Assembly (NCBI GenBank): GCA_947253155.1
Contig: CAMXYK010000014.1
Span: 1 to 28,478 of the forward strand
Origin: an uncultured Bifidobacteriaceae bacterium
GTDB taxonomy: Bacteria; Actinomycetota; Actinomycetes; Actinomycetales; Bifidobacteriaceae
Direction of reading: 5' to 3'
Length of the DNA stretch: 28,478 nucleotides
The notes beneath the pieces were generated by a model. The model made no database searches. It was given only the letters and a program-made list of their open reading frames with translations, and was not told where the DNA came from. A program made the translations under genes and the position numbers. Below are positions 7,562 through 14,187 of this stretch, piece after piece; positions within the stretch are counted from its first letter, which is position 1, and each line of letters begins with the position of its first letter.

Positions 7562-8122
7562 ATGCGATTGCTGATTATGGGTCCGCAAGGCGTAGGTAAA
7601 GGAACCCAAGCCGCTTTGTTAAGTGAGCATTACGGTATTCCAGCAATTTCTACCGGCGATATTTTCCGTTACAATCTGAAGAATCAGACTGAGCTTGGTA
7701 AGCAAGTTCAGGGTTACCTTGATAAAGGCGAGCTGGTTCCAGATGAGTTGACGAATACTATCGTTAAGGATCGTCTTGCTCAAGATGATGCTAAGAACGG
7801 CTGGATTCTCGACGGTTACCCACGTAACGCCTCCCAGGTTCAAGCATTGGATCGCATGTTGGAAGATCTCGGCACTCCTCTTGATCACGTTGTTGCTCTT
7901 GAAGCTGAGCGTGAGGTTTTGCTTGAGCGTATGCAAAAGCGAGCTGTAGAGCAGGGTCGTTCTGACGATACTCCTGAAGTTATTGCTAAGCGTTTGGAAA
8001 CGTACGAAAAGGAAACCGCTCCGTTGCTTGATATTTACGAAAGCCGCGGTCAGTTGGTTGAAGTTGATGGCGTTGGCGATATTAAGGAAATTAATAATCG
8101 CATCGTCGAATCGCTAAATTAA
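7562..8122 (+). CDS. adk: Adenylate kinase (short form)
   Basis: Encodes a 186-residue adenylate kinase, which interconverts ATP and AMP with two ADP in the cytosol. The P-loop is GPQGVGKGT (residues 7-15), followed by STGDIFR, the lid-flanking LDGYPRN and a C-terminal RLETYEKETAPLLDIY. The LID is short and has no zinc cysteines, typical of actinobacterial enzymes. The ATG at 7562 is preceded by AAGGAGA; a GTG at 7541 is in frame but lacks a site. The usual neighbour map (methionine aminopeptidase) does not follow. The stop codon lies in the first copy of a 16-bp tandem repeat. Confidence 0.96.
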   Translation: MRLLIMGPQGVGKGTQAALLSEHYGIPAISTGDIFRYNLKNQTELGKQVQGYLDKGELVPDELTNTIVKDRLAQDDAKNGWILDGYPRNASQVQALDRMLEDLGTPLDHVVALEAEREVLLERMQKRAVEQGRSDDTPEVIAKRLETYEKETAPLLDIYESRGQLVEVDGVGDIKEINNRIVESLN

Positions 8123-8163
8123 TTTAGTAACAAATTAATTTAGTAACAAATTAATTTAGTAAG
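8116..8163 (+). repeat. 16-bp tandem repeat (3 copies) at the adk 3' end
   Basis: Three head-to-tail copies of AAATTAATTTAGTAAC occupy 8116-8131, 8132-8147 and 8148-8163; only the last base of copy three differs (G). The adk stop codon TAA (8120-8122) is inside the first copy. The near-identity of the copies suggests recent expansion. Confidence 0.95.
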
Positions 8164-8180
8164 TTATTAAAATTTCACGC

Positions 8181-8228
8181 AATGCGCCCTATTCGACACG
8201 CCGAGTGTTGTAAGGGGCGCATTTCCTG
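8181..8228 (+). terminator. Stem-loop between adk and infA (possible terminator)
   Basis: The outer stem pairs 8181-8189 (AATGCGCCC) with 8215-8223 (GGGCGCATT). The inner stem pairs 8194-8199 (CGACAC) with 8205-8210 (GTGTTG, one wobble). The following T run is short (TTTCCTGT), so this may be a weak terminator or a leader structure. It overlaps the likely infA promoter. Confidence 0.5.
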
Positions 8229-8236
8229 TATTATAG
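8208..8236 (+). promoter_or_regulatory. Probable promoter for infA-rpmJ-rpsM
   Basis: TTGTAA (8208-8213) and TATTAT/TTATAG (within 8229-8236) are spaced 15-17 bases apart, about 60 bases before infA. TG directly precedes the -10. The position after a stem-loop and repeat fits the start of a new transcription unit. Sequence-based guess only. Confidence 0.4.
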
Positions 8237-8294
8237 AAGATTGGCGTGTCTTCGGATGCGCAAAGTAGTATATCCAAGGAACGGAACGAGGCTC

Positions 8295-8513
8295 ATGGCA
8301 AAAGACGGTGTGATTGAAGTCGAAGGCAAGGTAGTCGAAGCGCTGCCGAACGCGATGTTTCGTGTTCAGCTCGAGAATGAGCACATCGTACTAGCGACGA
8401 TTTCTGGAAAGATGCGCAAGAATTACATTCGCATTCTTCCGCAAGATCGTGTAGTGCTGGAGATGAGTCCATACGATTTGAACCGCGGACGTATTACGTA
8501 CCGTTATAAGTAA
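8295..8513 (+). CDS. infA: Translation initiation factor IF-1
   Basis: Encodes a 72-residue IF1, the standard length. It is an OB-fold protein that occupies the 30S A site during initiation. The sequence MAKDGVIEVEGKVVEALPNA, MFRVQLENEHIVLATISGKM and the ending DLNRGRITYRYK are diagnostic. The ATG at 8295 gives the normal N-terminus; an in-frame GTG at 8241 would add 18 unmatched residues. It stands before rpmJ and rpsM, as in many bacteria. Confidence 0.97.
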   Translation: MAKDGVIEVEGKVVEALPNAMFRVQLENEHIVLATISGKMRKNYIRILPQDRVVLEMSPYDLNRGRITYRYK

Positions 8514-8534
8514 AGGTACAAGCAAAGGAAAACC

Positions 8535-8648
8535 ATGAAGGTCAGCCCTAGCGTGAAGAGGATCTGCGAAAACTGCCGCGTGATCCGCCGTCACGGCCGC
8601 GTCATGGTGATCTGCATTAACCCACGTCATAAGCAGCGTCAGGGCTGA
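8535..8648 (+). CDS. rpmJ: 50S ribosomal protein bL36 (zinc form)
   Basis: A 37-residue L36. It starts MKVSPSVKRICENCRVIRRH and has the zinc ligands C11, C14, C27 and H32. The start follows AAAGGAAAA, and it lies 21 bases after infA. The infA-rpmJ-rpsM order is conserved in bacteria, which supports the call despite the small size. It contributes to the structure near the 50S A-site region. Confidence 0.95.
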   Translation: MKVSPSVKRICENCRVIRRHGRVMVICINPRHKQRQG

Positions 8649-8706
8649 GCAGATTTCCATCGCGGAATACATAGAATAAGGCGCTGAGTCACAGCAAAAG
8701 CTGAAC

Positions 8707-8726
8707 CCTGGGTGCGCAGGCCCAGG
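8707..8726 (+). promoter_or_regulatory. RNA hairpin between rpmJ and rpsM
   Basis: CCTGGG (8707-8712) pairs perfectly with CCCAGG (8721-8726) across an 8-base loop, in a 134-bp gap. No T tract follows. In other bacteria the rpsM leader can be bound by S4; whether that applies here is unknown. Confidence 0.4.
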
Positions 8727-8782
8727 CCGCAGATAATGCGGAAGACTTGGTGCACGACCTGCGTAACAGTAAAGGAATTACA

Positions 8783-9160
8783 ATGGCACGTCTTGCCGGA
8801 GTAGATATTCCAAATGAGAAGCGCATTGAGATCGCCCTCACCTACATTTTTGGTGTTGGCCGCACTCGCGCTAAGGAAACGCTTGCCGCGACCGGTGTTA
8901 ATCCGGACACTCGCGTCAAGGATCTTACGGATGAACAGCTGATCACCCTGCGTGATTATCTTGAAGCTAATTACAAGATTGAAGGCGATTTGCGTCGTGA
9001 AGTCGACGCCGACATCCGTCGTAAGATTCAGATCAACTGCTATCAAGGCCAGCGTCATCGCAAGGGTCTTCCTGTGCGTGGTCAGCGTACCAAGACTAAT
9101 GCTCGTACTCGTAAGGGTCCAAAGCGTACTGTCGCCGGGAAGAAGAAGGCCACCCGATAG
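8783..9160 (+). CDS. rpsM: 30S ribosomal protein uS13
   Basis: Encodes a 125-residue S13, which contacts tRNA and the 50S subunit at bridge B1. It starts MARLAGVDIPNEKRIEIALT, contains YIFGVGRTRAKETLAATGV, and ends in the basic GLPVRGQRTKTNARTRKGPK tail. The ATG at 8783 follows AAAGGAAT; the frame extends to 8747 but the extension is not family-like. It opens the alpha-operon part: rpsM, rpsK, rpoA, rplQ. No rpsD is present, as is common outside proteobacteria. Confidence 0.97.
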   Translation: MARLAGVDIPNEKRIEIALTYIFGVGRTRAKETLAATGVNPDTRVKDLTDEQLITLRDYLEANYKIEGDLRREVDADIRRKIQINCYQGQRHRKGLPVRGQRTKTNARTRKGPKRTVAGKKKATR

Positions 9161-9166
9161 TAGTCG

Positions 9167-9185
9167 GTGGTCGGCTCTAGGCCAC
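9167..9185 (+). promoter_or_regulatory. RNA hairpin between rpsM and rpsK
   Basis: GTGGTC (9167-9172) pairs with GGCCAC (9180-9185) with one wobble around a 7-base loop, just after the rpsM stop. No T tract. Part of a pattern of hairpins in the wider gaps of this operon. Confidence 0.35.
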
Positions 9186-9243
9186 GGATACATTTCCATC
9201 GTCTAGACATACCAACTCATTCGTCATTAGGAAACGAGGGTCA

Positions 9244-9642
9244 ATGGCAGCTGCAAAGCAAGCCTCGCGCAAGCCGCGTCGCCGGGACCGCAAGTCGGTA
9301 CCGGTTGGGCAGGCGCATATTAAATCAACATTCAATAACACGATTATCTCCATCACCGATCCATCCGGTGCAGTCCTTTCTTGGGCTTCCGGTGGTGATG
9401 TCGGCTTTAAGGGTTCCCGTAAGTCGACTCCTTACGCTGCAGGTATGGCCGCTGAGTCTGCCGCTCGTAAAGCAATGGAGCATGGCCTTAAGAAGGTTGA
9501 CGTGTTTGTTAAGGGTCCAGGTTCCGGTCGTGAAACCGCTATCCGTTCCCTCCAGTCCGCGGGTCTCGAAGTTGGTTCTATTACCGACGTCACCCCGCAA
9601 GCGCATAACGGCGTACGCCCACCAAAGCGTCGCCGCGTCTGA
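9244..9642 (+). CDS. rpsK: 30S ribosomal protein uS11
   Basis: Encodes a 132-residue S11 of the 30S platform. Characteristic stretches are HIKSTFNNTIISITDPSG, SWASGGDVGFKGSRKSTPYA and the C-terminal ITDVTPQAHNGVRPPKRRRV. The start ATG follows AACGAGGG. It lies 83 bases after rpsM and 79 before rpoA, gaps that hold hairpins rather than genes. Confidence 0.97.
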   Translation: MAAAKQASRKPRRRDRKSVPVGQAHIKSTFNNTIISITDPSGAVLSWASGGDVGFKGSRKSTPYAAGMAAESAARKAMEHGLKKVDVFVKGPGSGRETAIRSLQSAGLEVGSITDVTPQAHNGVRPPKRRRV

Positions 9643-9690
9643 GCACTCTTACGAATCCATCCATCCAACCCGCTTATGGGCGGCGAGTGC
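9643..9690 (+). promoter_or_regulatory. Nested RNA hairpin between rpsK and rpoA
   Basis: The outer stem pairs GCACTC (9643-9648) with GAGTGC (9685-9690). An inner stem pairs CCGC (9670-9673) with GCGG (9680-9683). It starts right after the rpsK stop (TGA at 9640-9642) and ends 32 bases before rpoA. No T tract is present. Confidence 0.4.
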
Positions 9691-9721
9691 ACCACCGACC
9701 AGAAGCTGAAAGGATACCAAA

Positions 9722-10717
9722 GTGCTTATCGCACAGCGTCCGACACTTACCGAGGAACCACTGAATCCCCAGCGTTCTCGCTTTATTATTGAGCCGTTGG
9801 AACCAGGTTTTGGCTACACTCTCGGCAATTCGCTGCGTCGTACCTTGTTGAGCTCCATTCCAGGTGCTGCCGTTACTTCGGTACGCATTTCCGGAGCTTT
9901 GCATGAGTTTACGACTCTGCCAGGTGTTGAAGAAGATGTCACTGAAATTCTGCTGAACATCAAGGGCATCGTGCTCACCAGTGAGTACGACGAGCCTGTA
10001 GTGATGTATTTGCGCAAGAATGGTAAAGGTGAAGCTACTGCTGGAGACATTACTCCTCCAGCTGGTGTGACTATTGCCAATCCTGACTTGCATATTGCTA
10101 CACTCGCCGAAGATGGTGAACTTGAAATTGAGTTTACTGTTGAACGCGGTCGCGGCTACGTGCCAGCTCAGATGAACAAGCAGGAGAACAGCGAAATCGG
10201 CCGCATTCCTGTGGATTCGATCTACTCACCAGTTTTGAAGGTGAGCTATAAGGTCGAAGCTACCCGCGTGGAACAGCGCACGGACTTCGATAAGCTCATC
10301 CTGGATGTGGAGACCAAGCCAGCTATTACACCGCGCGATGCTGTTGCATCCGCTGGTTCGACCTTGGTAGAGCTTTTCGGTCTTTGCCGTGAGCTTAACG
10401 TTGAGGCCGAAGGTGTAGAAGTTGGTCCAGCGCCAACTCGTGATGAATCTGATTCTCAGTTGGCTATACCGATTGAAGAAATGAATCTTACTCAGCGCAG
10501 CTACAATTGCTTAAAGCGCGAGGGTATTCATACAGTCGGCGAACTGGTAGTTCACACTGAGCAGGATTTGCTCGATATTCGTAATTTCGGCATGAAATCC
10601 ATCGATGAGGTCAAAGAAAAGTTGCAGACTATGGGTCTGTCTTTGAAGGCTTCGCCGATTGGCTTCGACGCCAATAATCTCGAAGGTGGCACTTTCTTCT
10701 CGCCTGAAGACGAGTAA
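9722..10717 (+). CDS. rpoA: DNA-directed RNA polymerase subunit alpha
   Basis: Encodes the 331-residue alpha subunit, which dimerises to nucleate RNA polymerase assembly. The N-terminal domain (about 1-235) has FIIEPLEPGFGYTLGNSLRR and the LLSSIPGAAVTSVRI segment. The C-terminal domain (about 250-310) has the helix-hairpin-helix part SYNCLKREGIHTVGELV and DLLDIRNFGMKSIDEVKEKL, used for UP-element and activator contact. The start is a GTG preceded by AAAGGA. The acidic C-terminal end (FFSPEDE) is ordinary for the family in actinobacteria. rplQ follows after 77 bases. Confidence 0.98.
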   Translation: MLIAQRPTLTEEPLNPQRSRFIIEPLEPGFGYTLGNSLRRTLLSSIPGAAVTSVRISGALHEFTTLPGVEEDVTEILLNIKGIVLTSEYDEPVVMYLRKNGKGEATAGDITPPAGVTIANPDLHIATLAEDGELEIEFTVERGRGYVPAQMNKQENSEIGRIPVDSIYSPVLKVSYKVEATRVEQRTDFDKLILDVETKPAITPRDAVASAGSTLVELFGLCRELNVEAEGVEVGPAPTRDESDSQLAIPIEEMNLTQRSYNCLKREGIHTVGELVVHTEQDLLDIRNFGMKSIDEVKEKLQTMGLSLKASPIGFDANNLEGGTFFSPEDE

Positions 10718-10739
10718 AGTCCATCTGCAATCGTCGTAA

Positions 10740-10773
10740 CATTCGGATGTTCGGGTTGATGCCCACCTGAATG
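10740..10773 (+). promoter_or_regulatory. RNA hairpin between rpoA and rplQ
   Basis: CATTCGG (10740-10746) can pair with CCTGAATG at the 3' side with one bulge, enclosing GGG/CCC, in the 77-bp gap. No T tract. Function unknown; it may separate rpoA and rplQ expression. Confidence 0.35.
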
Positions 10774-10794
10774 ATGCGACAATAAGGAGTAATA

Positions 10795-11229
10795 ATGCCT
10801 ACACCGAAACAAGGCCCTCGTCTGGCTTCTAGCCCGGCTCATGAGCGCCTGATGCTGGCCAACATGGCGACCAGCCTCTTCCAGCACGGTCGTATCGTGA
10901 CGACGTTGCCAAAGGCAAAGCGTCTTCGTCCGCTTGCTGAGCGTTTGATTTCATTCGCTAAGCGCGGCGATTTGCATTCACGCCGTCGCGTGTTGCGCGT
11001 GATTCGCAACAAGTCCGTAGTTCACGTTCTTTTCACTCAGATTGCTGAGCAGATGAAGCAGCGTGAAGGTGGCTACACCCGTATCGTGAAGATTGCTCCA
11101 CGCCGTGGTGACACCGCTCCTCAGGCTATTATTGAGCTCGTAACTGAGCCAGTAAGCCCAAAGAAGGCTGTTGTGAAAGAAGCTGAAGCAGCTACTAAAG
11201 TAGCAGCTAAAGAAGAAGCTGCCGAGTAG
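10795..11229 (+). CDS. rplQ: 50S ribosomal protein bL17
   Basis: Encodes a 144-residue L17, near the exit tunnel. It starts MPTPKQGPRLASSPAHERLM and carries ANMATSLFQHGRIVTTLPKAK, the strongest family signature, with RGDTAPQAIIELV near the end of the core. A Lys/Ala/Glu-rich tail of about 25 residues follows. AAGGAG precedes the ATG. It is the last gene of the ribosomal cluster and is followed by a strong terminator. Confidence 0.97.
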   Translation: MPTPKQGPRLASSPAHERLMLANMATSLFQHGRIVTTLPKAKRLRPLAERLISFAKRGDLHSRRRVLRVIRNKSVVHVLFTQIAEQMKQREGGYTRIVKIAPRRGDTAPQAIIELVTEPVSPKKAVVKEAEAATKVAAKEEAAE

Positions 11230-11305
11230 TTGGAAATCCAGCTTTACGCATCGGTAAGTAAATCTTAAAATTAAGCGTTTAATCGCTTATTTGAAGAATT
11301 GCTAT

Positions 11306-11340
11306 AACGGGTCGAGGTTAATTCCTCGATCCGTTTTTTT
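11306..11340 (+). terminator. Intrinsic terminator after rplQ
   Basis: AACGGGTCGAGG (11306-11317) pairs with CCTCGATCCGTT (11324-11335) with one wobble and a 6-base loop, followed by a run of T to 11340. It ends the alpha-type unit and lies directly against the next promoter. Confidence 0.95.
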
Positions 11341-11344
11341 GTAT

Positions 11345-11350
11345 TATTAT
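11345..11350 (+). promoter_or_regulatory. Candidate -10 box of a leaderless promoter
   Basis: TATTAT ends six bases before the ATG at 11357, so transcription would start at or next to the start codon. There is no Shine-Dalgarno sequence. The -35 region falls inside the rplQ terminator and is weak. Confidence 0.4.
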
Positions 11351-11356
11351 TAAATT

Positions 11357-12586
11357 ATGTCGAATATTCTTGATTTGTTGCGTAACGATTTTCGCACCTT
11401 TGATCAGCGAAAATTTAATGCTGTAGATGCGCTGATTTTGTGCGAATTAGCTTATATAAATATGCCGAAATCTGTGCCGCAATACGATGCAAATTCTAAG
11501 AATATTTCTACTGTTCCCGTTGCTGAATTATTGCAGTGTGAATATTTTTCATCCATGTTTTCTTCGGGATCTGTTAAAGTCGACAGGTTCCGCAAGAAGC
11601 TGCTTTTTGCGGTAGTTGCAAGTCCGCGCTATAGAGGAATGCGCGTAGGGGAGCAGCTTGAGCGTTTTGATGAGTCGAATATTGACGATTCTCGCGAGCA
11701 GCAGTTTGCTGGCATGACTTTTGACCTTAGCGAGTGTGAGGGAATTGACAATCCGCATACGATTGTTGTGGCGTATCGCGGCACTGACAACACGCTTGTT
11801 GGGTGGAAAGAAGATTTTAACATGGCTTTCCGCTGTCCGGTTCCAGCGCAAGAGTCTGCGGCGGAATACTTGGATTCGGTAGTTCAGCGCTATAGCAAGA
11901 GTTCTTCTAATAAAAACTTTTTGCAAAAACTTTTTGCGCGCTTTAAAAAATCTTCTCCGTCAAATCAAGAAAATAGCAAGCCGAATATTATAGTTGCAGG
12001 CCATTCAAAAGGCGGAAATATGGCGGCTTACGCGTCTATGCGATTAGACGCAAAAAATGAAGAACTCGGCAATCTTATATCAAAAATATATTCAATGGAC
12101 GGCCCTAGCTTTGGTTCGGATGTTGTTGATCCGGCAGTTTTTGAGAACGTTTCTGGAAGAATCGAAAAAGTTGTGCCTCAGTCTGCTTTTATTGGGCTGA
12201 TTATGGATACTGGGGTGCCGTATAAAGTTACGACTGCCGATTCTATTGGCTTAATGCAACATTTTGGCATGTATTGGAAGGTTAAGAATGGCGATTTTGA
12301 TTACTGCGATTGCGTAACTCCGCGCGCGCTGGCAGTTTCTAAAGCAGCGAACGAATGGATGATGAATTTGCCGTTTGAGGAGCGCAAGCGCAGGATTGAC
12401 AGCGTTTACAGCATTTTTAGTAATTTAGGTTACCCAACTTTTGATGAAATGGCTTTGCATTGGTCAGAAGTTGTTCCTAAATTATTGAAGGTTGCAATGC
12501 ATATGGATTCAAAGACTCATGAGCTGATTCGTAGCGTGATGAGTGCTTTTGCGCTTGCGGGTGGGTCTTCGGATAAGAAAAGTTAG
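11357..12586 (+). CDS. DUF2974 (Mbeg1-like) alpha/beta-hydrolase family protein
   Basis: A 409-residue, apparently cytosolic protein with no signal peptide. The nucleophile elbow GHSKGG lies at residues 215-220 with the likely catalytic Ser217. Upstream, VAYRGTDNTLVGWKEDFNMAF (in part; R141-D144) and PVPAQ with a YLDSV helix are the hallmark of DUF2974 proteins, which are common in Firmicutes and bifidobacteria. By family it resembles lipases or esterases, but the substrate is unknown. Residues about 184-210 form a Ser/Lys/Asn-rich insert just before the elbow. There is no ribosome binding site; a -10 box six bases upstream suggests a leaderless message. Base composition is more AT-rich than the ribosomal genes. 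Confidence 0.85.
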   Translation: MSNILDLLRNDFRTFDQRKFNAVDALILCELAYINMPKSVPQYDANSKNISTVPVAELLQCEYFSSMFSSGSVKVDRFRKKLLFAVVASPRYRGMRVGEQLERFDESNIDDSREQQFAGMTFDLSECEGIDNPHTIVVAYRGTDNTLVGWKEDFNMAFRCPVPAQESAAEYLDSVVQRYSKSSSNKNFLQKLFARFKKSSPSNQENSKPNIIVAGHSKGGNMAAYASMRLDAKNEELGNLISKIYSMDGPSFGSDVVDPAVFENVSGRIEKVVPQSAFIGLIMDTGVPYKVTTADSIGLMQHFGMYWKVKNGDFDYCDCVTPRALAVSKAANEWMMNLPFEERKRRIDSVYSIFSNLGYPTFDEMALHWSEVVPKLLKVAMHMDSKTHELIRSVMSAFALAGGSSDKKS

Positions 12587-12622
12587 TGGAAGGTCTGTTG
12601 GAAGGTCTGTTGGAAGGTCTGT
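12587..12622 (+). repeat. 12-bp tandem repeat (3 perfect copies) before truA
   Basis: TGGAAGGTCTGT is repeated three times without change, starting at the base after the upstream stop codon. Each copy holds GGAAGG, a Shine-Dalgarno-like motif. The truA ATG lies 15 bases after the last copy and has its own GAAAGG site. Confidence 0.95.
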
Positions 12623-12637
12623 TTTGAAAGGTTTTGA

Positions 12638-13555
12638 ATGCGACTTCGCTTAGATTTGGCATATGATGGCGGCGGATTTTATGGTTGGGCTAAGCAGCCG
12701 GTTTTGCGCACAGTTCAAGGCGAAATTGAGTCGGCTTTGCACATGGTTTTGCGCGTGCCGAAAGACGATATTTCGCATCCTTTGCGTCTGACTGTTGCGG
12801 GACGCACGGATACAGGCGTGCATGCGTCGCATCAAGTTTGCCATTTGGATGTTTCGGATGATTTGTTGCAAAATTGCATTGGGCATACTGAGCTTGACGC
12901 GGTTGGCGCTCTTGAGTACAGGTTGCGTCACGTTTTGCCGCAAGATATTTCGCTACACGTCGTAAGTGTTGCTCCTTGCGGCTTTGATGCTAGGTTTTCT
13001 GCGTTGGAGCGCACGTACGTGTATCGAATTTCGGATGGTTCTTGTAAATCTAATCACGATCCTCGCATGCGTGGATTTGTGCTGCAGCTTGACGATGTGC
13101 TGAATGTTGATGCTATGAATCAGGCTGCGCAGCTTATGATTGGGCTTCACGATTTTGGTTCTTTTGCTCGCCCGAATCCTGGAGGCACTACGATTCGCAA
13201 GGTTATTGAAGCGCGTTGGGAGCGCGTTGGTGAAAGTTCGGAAGATGCGCGCGTTGAGCTTGGCACTGGTTGTGTGCCGCCTGTTGAGCAGGGTTTGATT
13301 GAGTTTACGATTGTGGCTGACGCTTTTGCGCATAACATGGTGCGCTCGCTTGTGAACGCGTCTGTGCAAATTGGGCGCGGTAAGCGTTCTCTTGATTGGC
13401 TTTCTGAGAAGATTAATACGCCGGTTCGTGAAGGTTCTACGGGTCCGATTGCGCCGCAAGGGTTGACTTTGGAGTATGTGGCGTATCCGCCGGATGATGA
13501 ACTTGCGTCGCGCGCGGAACAGATTCGTGCTCGCCGTGATTCTGCTGAATTATAG
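12638..13555 (+). CDS. truA: tRNA pseudouridine synthase A
   Basis: Encodes a 305-residue TruA, which makes pseudouridine at positions 38-40 of the tRNA anticodon arm. The N-terminal YDGGGFYGWAKQP and the catalytic motif AGRTDTGVHA with Asp58 are clear, followed by YVYRI, HDFGSFARP and the late FAHNMVRSLV segment. The C-terminus has about 20 residues beyond the core. truA commonly follows rplQ in bacteria; here the hydrolase gene separates them. The ribosome binding site GAAAGG stands 7 bases before the ATG, downstream of the 12-bp repeat. tRNA-Ser follows. Confidence 0.96.
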   Translation: MRLRLDLAYDGGGFYGWAKQPVLRTVQGEIESALHMVLRVPKDDISHPLRLTVAGRTDTGVHASHQVCHLDVSDDLLQNCIGHTELDAVGALEYRLRHVLPQDISLHVVSVAPCGFDARFSALERTYVYRISDGSCKSNHDPRMRGFVLQLDDVLNVDAMNQAAQLMIGLHDFGSFARPNPGGTTIRKVIEARWERVGESSEDARVELGTGCVPPVEQGLIEFTIVADAFAHNMVRSLVNASVQIGRGKRSLDWLSEKINTPVREGSTGPIAPQGLTLEYVAYPPDDELASRAEQIRARRDSAEL

Positions 13556-13570
13556 CGTTTCAACTCGCCA

Positions 13571-13600
13571 TGAATTTATATTCGCGGCATGGTTTACAAT
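13571..13600 (+). promoter_or_regulatory. Probable promoter of tRNA-Ser
   Basis: TGAATT (13571-13576) and TACAAT (13595-13600) are 18 bases apart, placing the start about 40 bases before the tRNA. Assigned from sequence similarity to the consensus only. Confidence 0.4.
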
Positions 13601-13646
13601 TGAAAAGTTGCGTTTGTGCGCGCTTTTGTTGCGCCAAATTGCATGT

Positions 13647-13732
13647 GGATGAATGTCCGAGCGGTCTAAGGAGCACGCCTCGAAAGCGTGTGAGGGTAAA
13701 ATCCTCCGCGAGTTCGAATCTCGCTTCATCCG
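13647..13732 (+). tRNA. tRNA-Ser(CGA)
   Basis: An 86-nt type II tRNA. Acceptor arms GGATGAA (13647-13653) and TTCATCC (13725-13731) pair fully, with G as discriminator base, as in serine tRNAs. The anticodon stem CACGC (13674-13678) pairs with GCGTG (13686-13690) around the loop CTCGAAA. The anticodon CGA (13681-13683) reads UCG. A long variable arm (GAGGG...CCTC) and the T arm GCGAG-TTCGAAT-CTCGC follow. The 3' CCA is not encoded. An intrinsic terminator follows closely, so it is a single-gene unit. Confidence 0.97.
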
Positions 13733-13734
13733 CA

Positions 13735-13782
13735 GAATAATAAGCTTCAAGCGTATTTCGCGCTTGAAGCTTTTTTATTCTG
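13735..13782 (+). terminator. Intrinsic terminator after tRNA-Ser
   Basis: AAGCTTCAAGCG (13742-13753) pairs perfectly with CGCTTGAAGCTT (13761-13772), 12 pairs with a 7-base loop, followed by TTTTATTC. Flanking AGAATAAT and ATTCT extend the symmetry. Confidence 0.95.
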
Positions 13783-13797
13783 CCGAGCTTTCTCAAA

Positions 13798-13861
13798 ACT
13801 GAAAGTGCAGTGCACTTTCAGTGAAAGTGAGGTCTGCCTTCGTTGATAAAGACGAAGGCAG
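13798..13861. repeat. Overlapping palindromes downstream of tRNA-Ser
   Basis: 13798-13822 is a perfect palindrome with 12-base arms and one central base. Its right arm (CACTTTCA, 13813-13820) can instead pair with TGAAAGTG at 13822-13829. A separate perfect 10-base stem follows: CTGCCTTCGT (13834-13843) with ACGAAGGCAG (13852-13861), loop of 8. No gene overlaps these structures. They may be repeat remnants or terminator-like structures. Confidence 0.85.
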
Positions 13862-13997
13862 GGCAGATTAGTTTGGTTGTTTTTGCTTTAGGCTTTTTTA
13901 ATTCGCCGAGCTTGCTCAGGTTGGGGGTTATAGGCCAAAAAGTGTGTAAAGCTAAGCTGATGAATATTCTGCGAGTATAAGTCACAGCCTCAACACT

Positions 13998-14187
13998 GTT
14001 AAAAACTCAGTCAGCCGACTGAGGAAACAACGGTAATTGGCAAAACACCGTTACTAACTCAGTCAGCGAACTGAGAAAATAACACTCACAGCTCACACAC
14101 CGTTACTAACTCAGTCAGCGAACTGAGAAAATAACGGTAATTGGCAAAACACTGTTAATATCTCAGCTAACGAACTGAGCTAGTAAC
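13998..14187. repeat. Array of four 34-bp palindromes, 52-bp period (array 1)
   Basis: Units at 13998-14031, 14050-14083, 14102-14135 and 14154-14187 are each 34 bp. Their arms match around CTCAGT...ACTGAG, and most begin GTTA and end TAAC. All three intervals are exactly 18 bp: intervals one and three read GGTAATTGGCAAAACAC(C/T), interval two is different (14084-14101). The 18 bases before the first unit match interval two at 12 positions. The palindromes vary and two intervals are nearly the same, so it is not CRISPR. Confidence 0.9.
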
